A stretch of 64,000 bases of DNA from Streptomyces sp. WMMB 322 (GTDB lineage Bacteria > Actinomycetota > Actinomycetes > Streptomycetales > Streptomycetaceae): positions 1 through 64,000 of the forward strand of contig NZ_FMHI01000001.1 of NCBI RefSeq assembly GCF_900090145.1, read 5' to 3'. Under the pieces are notes generated by a model that searched no databases, was not told the origin of the DNA, and worked only from the letters and a program-made list of their open reading frames with translations. Below are positions 43,120 through 51,181 of the stretch, in pieces. Made by a program: the position numbers and the translations under genes. Within the stretch, counting starts at the first letter, position 1. Every line of letters starts with the position of its first letter.

Positions 43120-43893
43120 TCAGTCGGGCCACTCCGGGCGGCGCTTCTCCAGGAAGGCCGCCATGCCCTCCCGGGCACCGGGGAGTTGCGACGCCGCGGC
43201 CATCACCTCGAGCGCCACCTGGTAGGCGTCGGCCTCCGGCCGGTCCAGCTGGGCGTACAGGGTCTGCTTGCCGAGGGCCTTTCCCGCCCGGCTGCCGCGG
43301 GTGGCCCGCGCCAGCAACTCGGCGACGGCGTCGTCGAGTTCGGCGTCGGGCACGACCCGGTTCACCAGGCCCCACCGCTCGGCGGTCGCCGCGTCGACGG
43401 CGTCGCCGGTCAGGGCCATCTCCATCAGGCGCTTCCTGCCGATGGAGCGCGCCACCGGCACGGCCGGCGTGTGGCAGAACCAGCCGCCCTTCCCTCCGGG
43501 CAGCGCGAAACCGGCGGACTCCGCGGCCACCGCCAAATCGCAGGAGGCGACGAGCTGGCAGCCGGCGGCGGTGGCCAGCCCGTGCACGCGTGCGACGACC
43601 ACCTGCGGCACCGACTGGACCGTCCTCATCAACTCGGTGCACAGCTGGAGCAGTTCGCGCACGCCCGGCAGGTCCCTGGACGCGACGTCGCCGAAGTCGT
43701 GGCCCGCGGAGAAGACCGGGCCGTCGGCGGCCAGCACGATCCCGGTCGCGTCGCTCTCGCCGGCCCCGGCGAACGCGTCCCGCAGTTCGGCGAGGTGTTC
43801 CGCCGTCAGTGAGTTCCTGCGCGCCGCGCGGTTCATCGTGATGGTCACGGTGTCGCCGTCACGCTTGACCAGGATGTGTTCGTAGTCCGCCAC
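43120..43893 (-). CDS. Enoyl-CoA hydratase/isomerase family protein
   Basis: 257 residues with the crotonase fold: DTVTITMNRAARRNSLTAEHLAELRDAF, oxyanion-hole segments GIVLAADGPVFSAGHDFGDV and HGLATAAGCQLVASCDLAVAAESAGFALPGGKGGWF. The usual first catalytic Glu of hydratase 1 (LAGGCE/ALGGGCE type) is Gln here (AAGCQLV), and the second position is in LPGGKGG, so hydratase activity is not assured; hydrolase or isomerase roles are possible. The C-terminal KRRPEWPD is typical. GTG 43893; TACGGT lies 6 bases upstream, a leaderless pattern. Downstream of hpnR-like gene by 104 bases. Confidence 0.85.
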   Translation of the reverse strand: MADYEHILVKRDGDTVTITMNRAARRNSLTAEHLAELRDAFAGAGESDATGIVLAADGPVFSAGHDFGDVASRDLPGVRELLQLCTELMRTVQSVPQVVVARVHGLATAAGCQLVASCDLAVAAESAGFALPGGKGGWFCHTPAVPVARSIGRKRLMEMALTGDAVDAATAERWGLVNRVVPDAELDDAVAELLARATRGSRAGKALGKQTLYAQLDRPEADAYQVALEVMAAASQLPGAREGMAAFLEKRRPEWPD

Positions 43894-43997
43894 GGGCCCA
43901 CCGTAACCCGCCGTTCCCCCGCCGCGGGCGGTCCGCGGCCGGGTTCGGCGGGCGCCCGCGGCGTTCCTCCCGGGGGCGCCCGCCGCAGCGCCACGGG

Positions 43998-45512
43998 TCA
44001 CTCCGCGGGGGCGGCGTCCCGGCCGGGGGCGGTCCTGCGGTCGTTGCCGCTCTTGCGGTCGTGGATGTAGAGCTGCCGCCGGTCGCCGACGTCGAGTCGC
44101 CGCGGCATGGGGAGTTCGTAGTGGACGGGCCTGTAGTGGTCGGTGAGCTGCCGCTCGGGGTTGTAGACCGTGTTGAAGCGCCACAGCATGCGGGCGAAGT
44201 TGGTCTGCCCGCGCAGCAGGTTGGCGCCGAGCACCCGCAGCGCACCGAACGCGGTGCGCAGGCCGAGGTGTTTGCGGTTGATGACGGCCTGCGTGCGGAC
44301 GAGTTCGCGGTAGAAGACATCCAGCGGCAGGGTCGTCGGTACGACGGCGTGCTGGATGTCGAACAGCCGGTAGTCCCGGGTGGTCAGCCGCCGCGACTCG
44401 GTGTGCCACACCTCGGTGCCGGGGTACGGGGTCATGACCGTCAGGTGCACGATCTCGGGCACCGACATCGCGAACTCCCGGACGACGCGGAAGCGTTCCT
44501 CGTCCCACGCGGGGTCGACGATCAGGTTGATGGCGACGTTGATACCCATCTTCCGGGCCAGTTCGAGAGCCTTGAAGTTCTCGTCGGGGCTGACGCGTTT
44601 GCGGTAGAGGTCGAGCCCTTCGGCGTCGATCGCCTCCATCCCGAGGAACATGTACTTCAGCCCCAGCCGCGTCCACCGCTCGAAGATCTCCGGGTGGCGC
44701 AGCAGGACGTCGGCGCGGGTCTCCAGGTAGTAGCGCTTGCGGATGCGGCGGCGCTCGATCTCGGCGGCGATGGCGTCACCGTGCTCGGGGCGGATGAAGG
44801 CCACGTCGTCGACGATGAAGACGCTGCTCTCACGGATGCTCGCCATCTCCTCGCCGGCCGCTTCGGGGGAGGCCTTGCGGTAGCTGCGTCCGTAGAAGGT
44901 CCATGCCGAGCAGAACGAGCAGTCCCAGGGGCATCCCCGCGTGAACTCGATCGACGCGCAGGGGTCGAGTTCGCCGATGAAGTAGCGGCGGCGGTGCGCG
45001 AGCAGGTCGCGGGCGGGGCGCGGGGTGTCGATGCTGTGCAGCATCTTCGGCCCGGGGCCGCGGCCGTCGGCCGTGACGATGCCGGGAACGCCGTCGACGC
45101 CGCCCTGTGCCAGCCCTTCGAGGAGCGGAGCGACGGCGGGTTCGCCCTCGCCGCGGATGACCGAGTCGACGGCGCCCTCCGCCTGCTCGAGCACTTCCTC
45201 GGCGACGAAGGACACGCTGTGCCCGCCGAAGAAGACGTGGGCGGCGGGCACGATCTGCTTGGCGCGGTGTGCGAGATCGATCGCCTCGGGGACGTTCGCG
45301 AGGTAGTTGAGCGAGAAGCCGATCGCCTGGGGTTCGAACTCGGCCATCGCCCGCTCCAGGTCGGTATGCCTGGAGACCTGGAGGTCGATCACGCGTACGT
45401 CGTGCCCGGCTTCCCGGGCTGCGCCCGCGACGCGCTCCAGGCCGAGGGGTTCGAGCCGGAGGAAGATCTCCGAGTACATGAGGGCACTGGGATGGACGAG
45501 GAGCAGACGCAC
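43998..45512 (-). CDS. hpnR: B12-binding radical SAM protein, probable hopanoid C-3 methylase
   Basis: 504 residues. N-terminal cobalamin-binding Rossmann domain (about 1-140: RLLLVHPSALMYSEIFLRLEPLGLERVAGAAREAGHDVRVIDLQ; FGGHSVSFVAEEVLEQ), radical SAM domain (about 190-400) with the cluster CPWDCSFC in EFTRGCPWDCSFCSAWTFYGRSYRK, and a C-terminal helical region (RTAFGALRVLGANLLRGQTNFARMLWRFNTVYNPE). The opening and LNYLANVPEAIDLA match HpnR, the class B methylase that adds the 3-methyl group to bacteriohopanes. No other hopanoid gene is in the window, so the substrate is inferred. GTG 45512 has GGAGG 6 bases upstream. Confidence 0.8.
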   Translation of the reverse strand: MRLLLVHPSALMYSEIFLRLEPLGLERVAGAAREAGHDVRVIDLQVSRHTDLERAMAEFEPQAIGFSLNYLANVPEAIDLAHRAKQIVPAAHVFFGGHSVSFVAEEVLEQAEGAVDSVIRGEGEPAVAPLLEGLAQGGVDGVPGIVTADGRGPGPKMLHSIDTPRPARDLLAHRRRYFIGELDPCASIEFTRGCPWDCSFCSAWTFYGRSYRKASPEAAGEEMASIRESSVFIVDDVAFIRPEHGDAIAAEIERRRIRKRYYLETRADVLLRHPEIFERWTRLGLKYMFLGMEAIDAEGLDLYRKRVSPDENFKALELARKMGINVAINLIVDPAWDEERFRVVREFAMSVPEIVHLTVMTPYPGTEVWHTESRRLTTRDYRLFDIQHAVVPTTLPLDVFYRELVRTQAVINRKHLGLRTAFGALRVLGANLLRGQTNFARMLWRFNTVYNPERQLTDHYRPVHYELPMPRRLDVGDRRQLYIHDRKSGNDRRTAPGRDAAPAE

Positions 45513-45749
45513 CGTTGCCTCCGGGAGTCGCGGGCCGCTTCCGTCCACCCGTTGTCCGGGAGGGGCGGCGTCAAACGGTGCACGCACCGGCGTCCCCCGT
45601 TCGGCGGGGCGGGCCGGGGGCTCCGCCGTCCGGGCGGCAAGCCCAGGGGGAGGGCGCCGCCGGGACCGTACGTACCCGGATTGTCCCCTGTGCAGGTGCG
45701 GGCGGGTCCGTCATCATGGGCGGCTGGTCACGATCACCGGGAACCTTTG

Positions 45750-46961
45750 ATGACAACGTGCCGGGAACACCAGGAACACCAGGAACGCCGGGAACACCGG
45801 GATCAGCCCGGGACGCATCACCTCACCGGGCCCCCGCGGGCCCTGTCGGTCGCGACGTTCGTGAGCAGCTTCGACCGGTTTGTGATCAGTCCCATGCTGG
45901 TGCTGATCGCCTCCGGACTGGGGGTGCCGCTCGCGACGGCGGTCGTCACGGCCAGCGGCTACTTCCTGGCGTACGGGCTGTCGCAGCCCGTGTGGGGGCT
46001 GCTCTCCGACCGCTTCGGGCGCGTGCGGATCATGCGCGCGACGCTGCTGGCCGCGGCGCTGGCCGGGGTGGTCTCCGCCGTGGCGCCGGGCATGGCCGTA
46101 CTCGCGGCGGCGCGCATCGCGGCGGGGGCGTTCTTCGGCGCGGTCGTGCCGACGTCCCTCACGTACGTGGGCGACACCGTGAGCACGGCGTGGCGCCAGC
46201 GCGCGCTGTCGGACCTGATGGCGGCGATGGCCCTGGGCACCGCGCTGGCCACGGCCTTCGGCGGTGTGCTGGGCCATCTGCTGCACTGGCGCGCGGTGTT
46301 CGCGACGTCCGCCGCGTGCGCGCTGCTGTGCTCCTTCGCCCTGCGCAAGCTGAGGGAGCCGGCGCGCGCACCCGTCACAGGGGTGGGCGCACCGCTGCGT
46401 GCGGTGCTGCGCAACGGCTGGGCCCTGCTGGTGTTCGGGCTGGCGTTCGTCGAGGGCGCCGTGCTGCTCGGCACGATGACGCTGCTCGCCGCGGCGCTGC
46501 AGGCGGACGGCGTGAGCGCGGCAGTCGCAGGGCCGGCCACGGCGGCGTTCGGCGTCGGCGTGCTGGTCTTCTCGCGCCTGGTGAAGGCCCTGTCCGGACG
46601 GACACCGGTGTGGGTGCTGATGGCCGTGGGCGGTGCGCAGATATGCCTCGGCTACGGCCTGGTCGCCGCCCGCATCGATCTGCCCTCCGTGGTGATCACG
46701 GCCCTGCTCCTCGGCGGCGGATGGTCGTTCATGCACTCGGCGCTGCAGACCTGGGCCACGTCGGTCGTGCCGGAGGCCCGGGGCACGGCCGTCGCCTTCT
46801 TCGCGGCGTCGTTGTTCATCGGCAGCTCGGTCGCGGTGACCGCCGCCGGGCCCCTGGCACAGAACGGCCGGTACGCGCTGCTGTTCGGCATCGCGTGCGT
46901 GACGGCGGTGCCGTTGACCGTGACGGCAGTGCTGTGCCGCCGCCGGCGGCCGGGAGCCTGA
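45750..46961 (+). CDS. Major facilitator superfamily efflux transporter
   Basis: 403 residues with 12 membrane helices. The cytoplasmic motif A loop is GLLSDRFGRVRIMRA (after helix 2); VATFVSSFDRFVISPML starts helix 1 and WATSVVPEARGTAVAFFAASLFIGS lies in the second half. Such MFS members usually export drugs or metabolites; substrate unknown. The first 25 residues are hydrophilic (REHQEHQERREHRD) and encoded by five 9-base units at 45762-45806. ATG 45750 with GGGAA upstream. Confidence 0.85.
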   Translation: MTTCREHQEHQERREHRDQPGTHHLTGPPRALSVATFVSSFDRFVISPMLVLIASGLGVPLATAVVTASGYFLAYGLSQPVWGLLSDRFGRVRIMRATLLAAALAGVVSAVAPGMAVLAAARIAAGAFFGAVVPTSLTYVGDTVSTAWRQRALSDLMAAMALGTALATAFGGVLGHLLHWRAVFATSAACALLCSFALRKLREPARAPVTGVGAPLRAVLRNGWALLVFGLAFVEGAVLLGTMTLLAAALQADGVSAAVAGPATAAFGVGVLVFSRLVKALSGRTPVWVLMAVGGAQICLGYGLVAARIDLPSVVITALLLGGGWSFMHSALQTWATSVVPEARGTAVAFFAASLFIGSSVAVTAAGPLAQNGRYALLFGIACVTAVPLTVTAVLCRRRRPGA

Positions 46962-47108
46962 CGGCAGTCCGGACGGCGGCCCCGGTGGCGGTCCTGCCGC
47001 CGGTCCTGCCGCCGGTCCTGGCAGCGGTCCTGGCTGAGGGGACCGGAACGGCCACGGGTATCGGGCCCGGCCCCGTGGGCGGACGCCCGGCCTGCTTCGA
47101 TGGGTGAC

Positions 47109-47861
47109 GTGAACACTCAGCACACGGGCACCATGTTCGTCGTCGAGCCGCTGACGGAGGCACACGCCGAAGAGGTCCTGGCGATCTACCAGGCCGGCAT
47201 CGACGAAGGGAACGCGACCTTCGAGACGGCCGCGCCCACCTGGGAGGCCTTCGACGCCGCCAAGCTTCCCGGGCACCGGTTCGTGGCCGTGGAGCGGGAC
47301 GCCGGTCCCGCACGGGGCGGGAGCGGCAGCACTGCCGTCAGTGACGGCGAGACCGGCAGCGACGGCAGTGCCGCCGGCGGCAGTTGCGGCGGCACCGGTG
47401 CCGGCACTGCTGACACCGGCCCCGGCACAGGCCCCGGCACAGGCACTGACACACATGCTGACACCGGCGCCCGCACCAGCCCTGACACCAGCCTTGGCAC
47501 CCGCGCTGACACCAGCCCCGGCCCCCGCAACGACCGTGGCAGCGTGCTCGGCTGGATCGCGGTCGCCCCCGTCTCCGCCCGTGCCGTCTACGCGGGCGTG
47601 GTCGAGCACTCGGTCTACGTGCACCCGCGGGCGCGCGGCCGGGGAGTGGCCCGGGTCCTGCTCGACTCGCTGATCGCCTCGACCGAGGCCGCCGGGATCT
47701 GGACCGTCCAGGCCGGCATCTTCCCGGAGAACAAGGCGAGCATCGCGCTGCACCTGCGAGCCGGGTTCCGCGTCGTCGGCACCAGCGAACGCGTGGCCCG
47801 CCACCACGGCGTCTGGCGCGACGTCCGGCTTCTGGAGCGGCGCAGCCCCGTCGTCGAATGA
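47109..47861 (+). CDS. Phosphinothricin-acetyltransferase-like GNAT with large low-complexity insertion
   Basis: 250 residues. The PAT/Bar-type scaffold is intact (EPLTEAHAEEVLAIYQAGIDEGNATFETAAPTWEAFDA at the start; VVEHSVYVHPRARGRGVARVLLDSLIASTEAAGIWTVQAGIFPENKASIALHLRAGFRVVG with the acetyl-CoA loop RGRGVA). Between RFVAVERD and SVLGWIAV, where relatives have a few residues, are about 78 residues of Gly/Thr/Ala/Asp (about 65-143). Family members acetylate phosphinothricin, methionine sulfoximine or sulfone. GTG 47109 lies 7 bases after TTCGAT, a leaderless pattern; ATG 47100 is an alternative. Confidence 0.85.
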   Translation: MNTQHTGTMFVVEPLTEAHAEEVLAIYQAGIDEGNATFETAAPTWEAFDAAKLPGHRFVAVERDAGPARGGSGSTAVSDGETGSDGSAAGGSCGGTGAGTADTGPGTGPGTGTDTHADTGARTSPDTSLGTRADTSPGPRNDRGSVLGWIAVAPVSARAVYAGVVEHSVYVHPRARGRGVARVLLDSLIASTEAAGIWTVQAGIFPENKASIALHLRAGFRVVGTSERVARHHGVWRDVRLLERRSPVVE

Positions 47862-47873
47862 TCCCGCCGGGGC

Positions 47874-47925
47874 GGACGCGGCCGGGTCCGGGTCCGGGTC
47901 GGGGTCCGCGTCCCCGGCCGCGTCC
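47874..47925. terminator. Bidirectional terminator
   Basis: GGACGCGGCCGGG (47874-47886) and CCCGGCCGCGTCC (47913-47925), a perfect 13-bp stem with a 26-base GGGTCC-rich loop, between the convergent GNAT and reductase genes. Confidence 0.82.
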
Positions 47926-47943
47926 GGGCGTCCGCGGCCGGGG

Positions 47944-49206
47944 TCAGAGAGCCCGCGCCTCGATGGTCATGCCCGTCGCGCGGAGGCGGCCGACGAGAGC
48001 GTCGCCGAGGGCTGTTGCCGGTGTGAGCACGCCGCCGTCGGCTTCCGGCAGGGCGTCACGGTCCAGGACGAGCGCGAGCGCGGACTCGCCGAGCATGACC
48101 GCGGTGGCCTGGTAGCCGGGGTCGCCCTGTGCCTTGAACCGGGCGGCGTAGCGGGCCCCGGTCGTGGTGACGGCGAAGGTGTCCAGGGTGAAGTGGCCCT
48201 TCTCGCGGGTGCTCGCACTCGGGCCCTCGCCCGGGTCGGGCAGGACCTTGTCCAGCAGGCGGCGCGTGGGCGGCAGCGTCAGCCCGGCGACGAGGCCGCC
48301 CACGACTCCGGTCACCGCCGCGGCGACGAGCGGGGAGAGCAGCGGCGGGCCGAGGCGCATCGCCTCGCGGTAGCGGAACCGCGAGCCGTACGCATGACCG
48401 CGCAGCGCCGCGCTGCGGCGGACGATGCGGGTGTTGAAGGGCGCCATGAAGAAGGGCGCGAGGACTCCGCGCAGCGGGGTGCCGGCCTTGGACGCCCGCG
48501 CCGTGAACAGGTCGTTCTGGCGGCCCAGTTCGGGCTCGGAGGCGCGGTCGGGACTGAGGGTGTACGGGTCGGCGGCGAGCCGGCGGGCCTTGCGGTCCTT
48601 CTTCATCAGATCGATCTGCCGGCGCACCGAATCGATGGTCCCGCCGCTGACGCCGCCGCTGACCGCGGTGAGGACTGCGGTGGTGTCGGTGAGTTCGCCG
48701 CCGCCGTCGGCGCCGGCCTTCTCGTGGAGGAGGTGGACGTTGATGTCGGACGGGATCGAGTCGAAGCCGCACGCATGGACGATGCGGGCGCCGGTCGAGG
48801 CGGCCGTGCCGTGGTGGGCGTCGATGCTTTCCCGTACGAAGAGGGCCTCGCCGCACAGGTCGACGTAGTCGGTGCCGGCCTGCGCGCAGACGCCGACCAG
48901 GTCGCGGCCGTACTCCGCGTACGGGCCGACGGTGGTGACGACCACATGTGCCGCACCGGCCATCTTCTCCAGTGCCGGGCGGTCGGCGGCGTCGGCGACG
49001 AACAGGGGCCAGTCGCGGGCGCGTTCGCCCAGTTCCTTCCGTACGGCGGTGAGTTTCTCCTCGCTGCGTCCGGCCAGGGCGATCCGGGTCCCCTCGGGGG
49101 CGGCCCGGGCCAGGTGGCGTGCGACGAGGGCGCCGACGAAGCCGGTCGCACCGTAGACGGTGATGTCGACGTCGCGTTCGCCGCGCCGGGGGCTGGTGCC
49201 GGTCAT
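47944..49206 (-). CDS. Saccharopine dehydrogenase-like NAD(P)-binding reductase
   Basis: 420 residues. Rossmann start DITVYGATGFVGALVARHLAR (G-x-x-G-x-x-G), IALAGRSEEKLTAV, VVVTTVGPYAEYGRDLVGVCAQAGTDYVDLCGEALFVRESID and VHACGFDSIPSDINVHLLHEKAG are the blocks of the family that includes mycobacterial trans-acting enoyl reductase Rv2953. A C-terminal hydrophobic stretch (LLSPLVAAAVTGVVGGLVAGLTLPP) could associate with membranes. Likely reduces a lipid or polyketide precursor; substrate unknown. ATG 49206. Confidence 0.83.
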   Translation of the reverse strand: MTGTSPRRGERDVDITVYGATGFVGALVARHLARAAPEGTRIALAGRSEEKLTAVRKELGERARDWPLFVADAADRPALEKMAGAAHVVVTTVGPYAEYGRDLVGVCAQAGTDYVDLCGEALFVRESIDAHHGTAASTGARIVHACGFDSIPSDINVHLLHEKAGADGGGELTDTTAVLTAVSGGVSGGTIDSVRRQIDLMKKDRKARRLAADPYTLSPDRASEPELGRQNDLFTARASKAGTPLRGVLAPFFMAPFNTRIVRRSAALRGHAYGSRFRYREAMRLGPPLLSPLVAAAVTGVVGGLVAGLTLPPTRRLLDKVLPDPGEGPSASTREKGHFTLDTFAVTTTGARYAARFKAQGDPGYQATAVMLGESALALVLDRDALPEADGGVLTPATALGDALVGRLRATGMTIEARAL

Positions 49207-49543
49207 GGTCGTGTCCTTCCGTGCCGGGCGGTGGTCGAGCGGCGGTGCAGGCCCGGGCGTGCCGTTGCGCAGGTCCGGTGCGCAGGTCCGGTGCGCAGGT
49301 CCGTTGCGCAGTCCGTTGAGAGGCCGCCGCCGGGCCGGCCGGTGCGGACGGTGCGCCTGCCGCCAGTACATCTTCCGCACGTGCGCAGCCGTGGGTACGC
49401 CCGTGTGCGGGGCCCCGCGGTGCGGACTTGCTCGCCTGCCAACGTATCCGGCCCGCGGTCGGGCCGCGTCACCGGCCGTGCCCGTCCCGGCCGCCGGAAG
49501 GACCCACATCGGGGCGGGCCGAACGCCGGCGCCCGCCCCGGGC
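49207..49543. other. Intergenic region with 13-base repeats
   Basis: 337 bases upstream of the reductase gene. TGCGCAGGTCCGG is repeated three times and once with a deletion (49266-49316). No other motif is convincing. Confidence 0.5.
49266..49316. repeat. Four 13-base tandem repeats
   Basis: TGCGCAGGTCCGG, TGCGCAGGTCCGG, TGCGCAGGTCCGT and TGCGCAGTCCGT in tandem, 60-110 bases upstream of the reductase start. Confidence 0.9.
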
Positions 49544-50902
49544 TCAGTTCCTGCCGGCCGTCCTCCGGGCTGTCGGGCCGTCAGCCGCGGGCGCCGCAAC
49601 GGCAGGGGAGGAGCGCGTTCCGCGGAGTGTGAGCGCGACGAGGGCGGAGGCGCCGCACCCCGCAGCGAGATAGGCCGCGACCCAGTACCAGTTGCCGCCG
49701 CCGAACGCGACGAGTGCCGTTGCGATGAACGGTGTGAAGCCTCCCCCCACCGCACTGGCCACCTGGTAGCCCACCCCGGCGCCGCTGTAGCGGTACTCGG
49801 CGCCGAACAGTTCGGTGAACAGCGGCTGCTGGACGCTGACGATCATGTCGTGGGAGATGTTGACGAGCAGGACGGACGTGACTGCCAGGAGCACCGCGGA
49901 CCCGGACTCCATCGACAGGAAGTACGGGACGGCGCCCAGCACCCCGATGACGGCGCCGGTCAGGAAGACCGGTTTGCGTCCGTAGCGGTCGGAGAGCCAC
50001 GCGAACGCGGGGATCGTCACGATGCCGACGGCGCCGACGAGCAGCCCGATGTTCAGCATCAGGCCCGAGTCGAAGCCGTGCTCGTCGGTGGCGTACGAGA
50101 GCGCGAACGTCGTGACGACGTACATCGTCACGAGTTCACCGAGGCGCATGCCGATGATCTGGAAGAAGGCGGCCGGGTGCCTGCGCAGCGCGGTCACCAC
50201 TGGGAGCTTCGTGCGCTTGTGCCGCTGCCGCGCCTCGACCTCCTCCTGGAAGACCTCGCTCTCCGGGACGCCTGCCCGTATCCACAGGGCCAGCACCACG
50301 AGCAGCGCGCTGACGAGGAACGGCACCCGCCAGCCCCACTCCTGGAAGTCCCGCTCCCCGAGGGCGTTCTCCATCAGTGCCACCGCGCCGGTCGCGAGGA
50401 TCAGGCCCACCGAGTACCCGACCTGCACGCCGGAGCTGTAGAGGGCCTTGAGCCTGGCCGGGGCGGACTCGACCGCCATGAGTGCGGCTCCGCCCCACTC
50501 GCCGCCGACGGCGAAGCCCTGGAGCGCGCGCAGGATCACCAGGAGCAGCGGGGCCCACCAGCCGATGCTGCCGTAGGTCGGCAGTACCCCGATGAGTGCT
50601 GTGGAGACCCCCATCAGCAGGACCGTCCACACCAGCATCCGCTTGCGTCCGAGCTTGTCCCCGAAGTGCCCGAAGACGAGCCCGCCCAGCGGGCGGCAGA
50701 CGAATCCGATGCCGAACGTGGCGAAGGCGGCGAGCGTGCCGGCGAGTGGGCTGACGCCGGGGAAGAAGGCCTTGTTGAAGACGATCGCGGCGACGATCCC
50801 GTAGAGGAGGAAGTCGTACCACTCCACGACGGCCCCGATGGAGCTGCCGACCGCGGCACGCGTCTGCTTGCGGGGCTTTGAGTGCTCTGCTGTGAATGAC
50901 AT
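49544..50902 (-). CDS. Metabolite:H+ symporter (shikimate/quinate-type MFS)
   Basis: 452 residues, 12 helices, metabolite:H+ symporter subfamily. Diagnostic blocks: GSSIGAVVEWYDFLLYGIVAAIVFNKAFFP, FGHFGDKLGRKRMLVWTVLLMGVSTALIGVLPTY, LRALQGFAVGGEWGGAALMAVE, SYATDEHG and WLSDRYGRKPVFLTGA. This group imports shikimate, alpha-ketoglutarate, proline-betaine or aromatic acids. Divergent from a Zn-dehydrogenase and near a dehydroshikimate dehydratase-type enzyme, so shikimate or quinate is the best guess. ATG 50902 has AGAGG 7 bases upstream. An inverted repeat operator begins 11 bases before the start. Confidence 0.87.
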   Translation of the reverse strand: MSFTAEHSKPRKQTRAAVGSSIGAVVEWYDFLLYGIVAAIVFNKAFFPGVSPLAGTLAAFATFGIGFVCRPLGGLVFGHFGDKLGRKRMLVWTVLLMGVSTALIGVLPTYGSIGWWAPLLLVILRALQGFAVGGEWGGAALMAVESAPARLKALYSSGVQVGYSVGLILATGAVALMENALGERDFQEWGWRVPFLVSALLVVLALWIRAGVPESEVFQEEVEARQRHKRTKLPVVTALRRHPAAFFQIIGMRLGELVTMYVVTTFALSYATDEHGFDSGLMLNIGLLVGAVGIVTIPAFAWLSDRYGRKPVFLTGAVIGVLGAVPYFLSMESGSAVLLAVTSVLLVNISHDMIVSVQQPLFTELFGAEYRYSGAGVGYQVASAVGGGFTPFIATALVAFGGGNWYWVAAYLAAGCGASALVALTLRGTRSSPAVAAPAADGPTARRTAGRN

Positions 50903-50912
50903 GGCCAACCTC

Positions 50913-50947
50913 TGTGCGCTTAGTGCACAAGTGTGCGTGACTTGCAC
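50913..50947. promoter_or_regulatory. Operators upstream of the MHS symporter gene
   Basis: TGTGC-GCTTAGT-GCACA (50913-50929) and, 19 bases further, the weaker TGTGCG-TGACT-TGCACG (50932-50947). Both share the form found before the three other genes of this block. Their place just upstream of the symporter start indicates repression. Confidence 0.65.
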
Positions 50948-51142
50948 GGCATCGTGTACTCGCCGACTTGCCGGGGTCAAGGGGCTGTTCCGGGTGGATG
51001 TGCGGCGGGCGAGGTTCCGTGTGGCTTGGCCCCTGGGTGAATTCCTCGTTCTCTGCGGTGCTTCCGTTCGCCCGGTACCGGGTGCACGCCTTCGTGTCGC
51101 TGTCGGAGTCGATTCCGCTACGCTGTCGCCATGCGTACGTTC

Positions 51143-51157
51143 GTGCGTATAGCGCAC
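51143..51157. promoter_or_regulatory. Operator upstream of the Zn-dehydrogenase gene
   Basis: GTGCG-TATAG-CGCAC, a perfect 5-bp inverted repeat with the same 5-base spacing as the other sites, 25 bases before the dehydrogenase start and next to its ribosome site. Confidence 0.68.
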
Positions 51158-51181
51158 AGACTTTGAGAGGTGTCGACCCCC

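Noticed and set aside
45515..47107. 530-residue frame in another frame of the MFS gene
   Set aside because: Arg/Gly-rich with no membrane helices; the frame starting 45750 has the MFS pattern.
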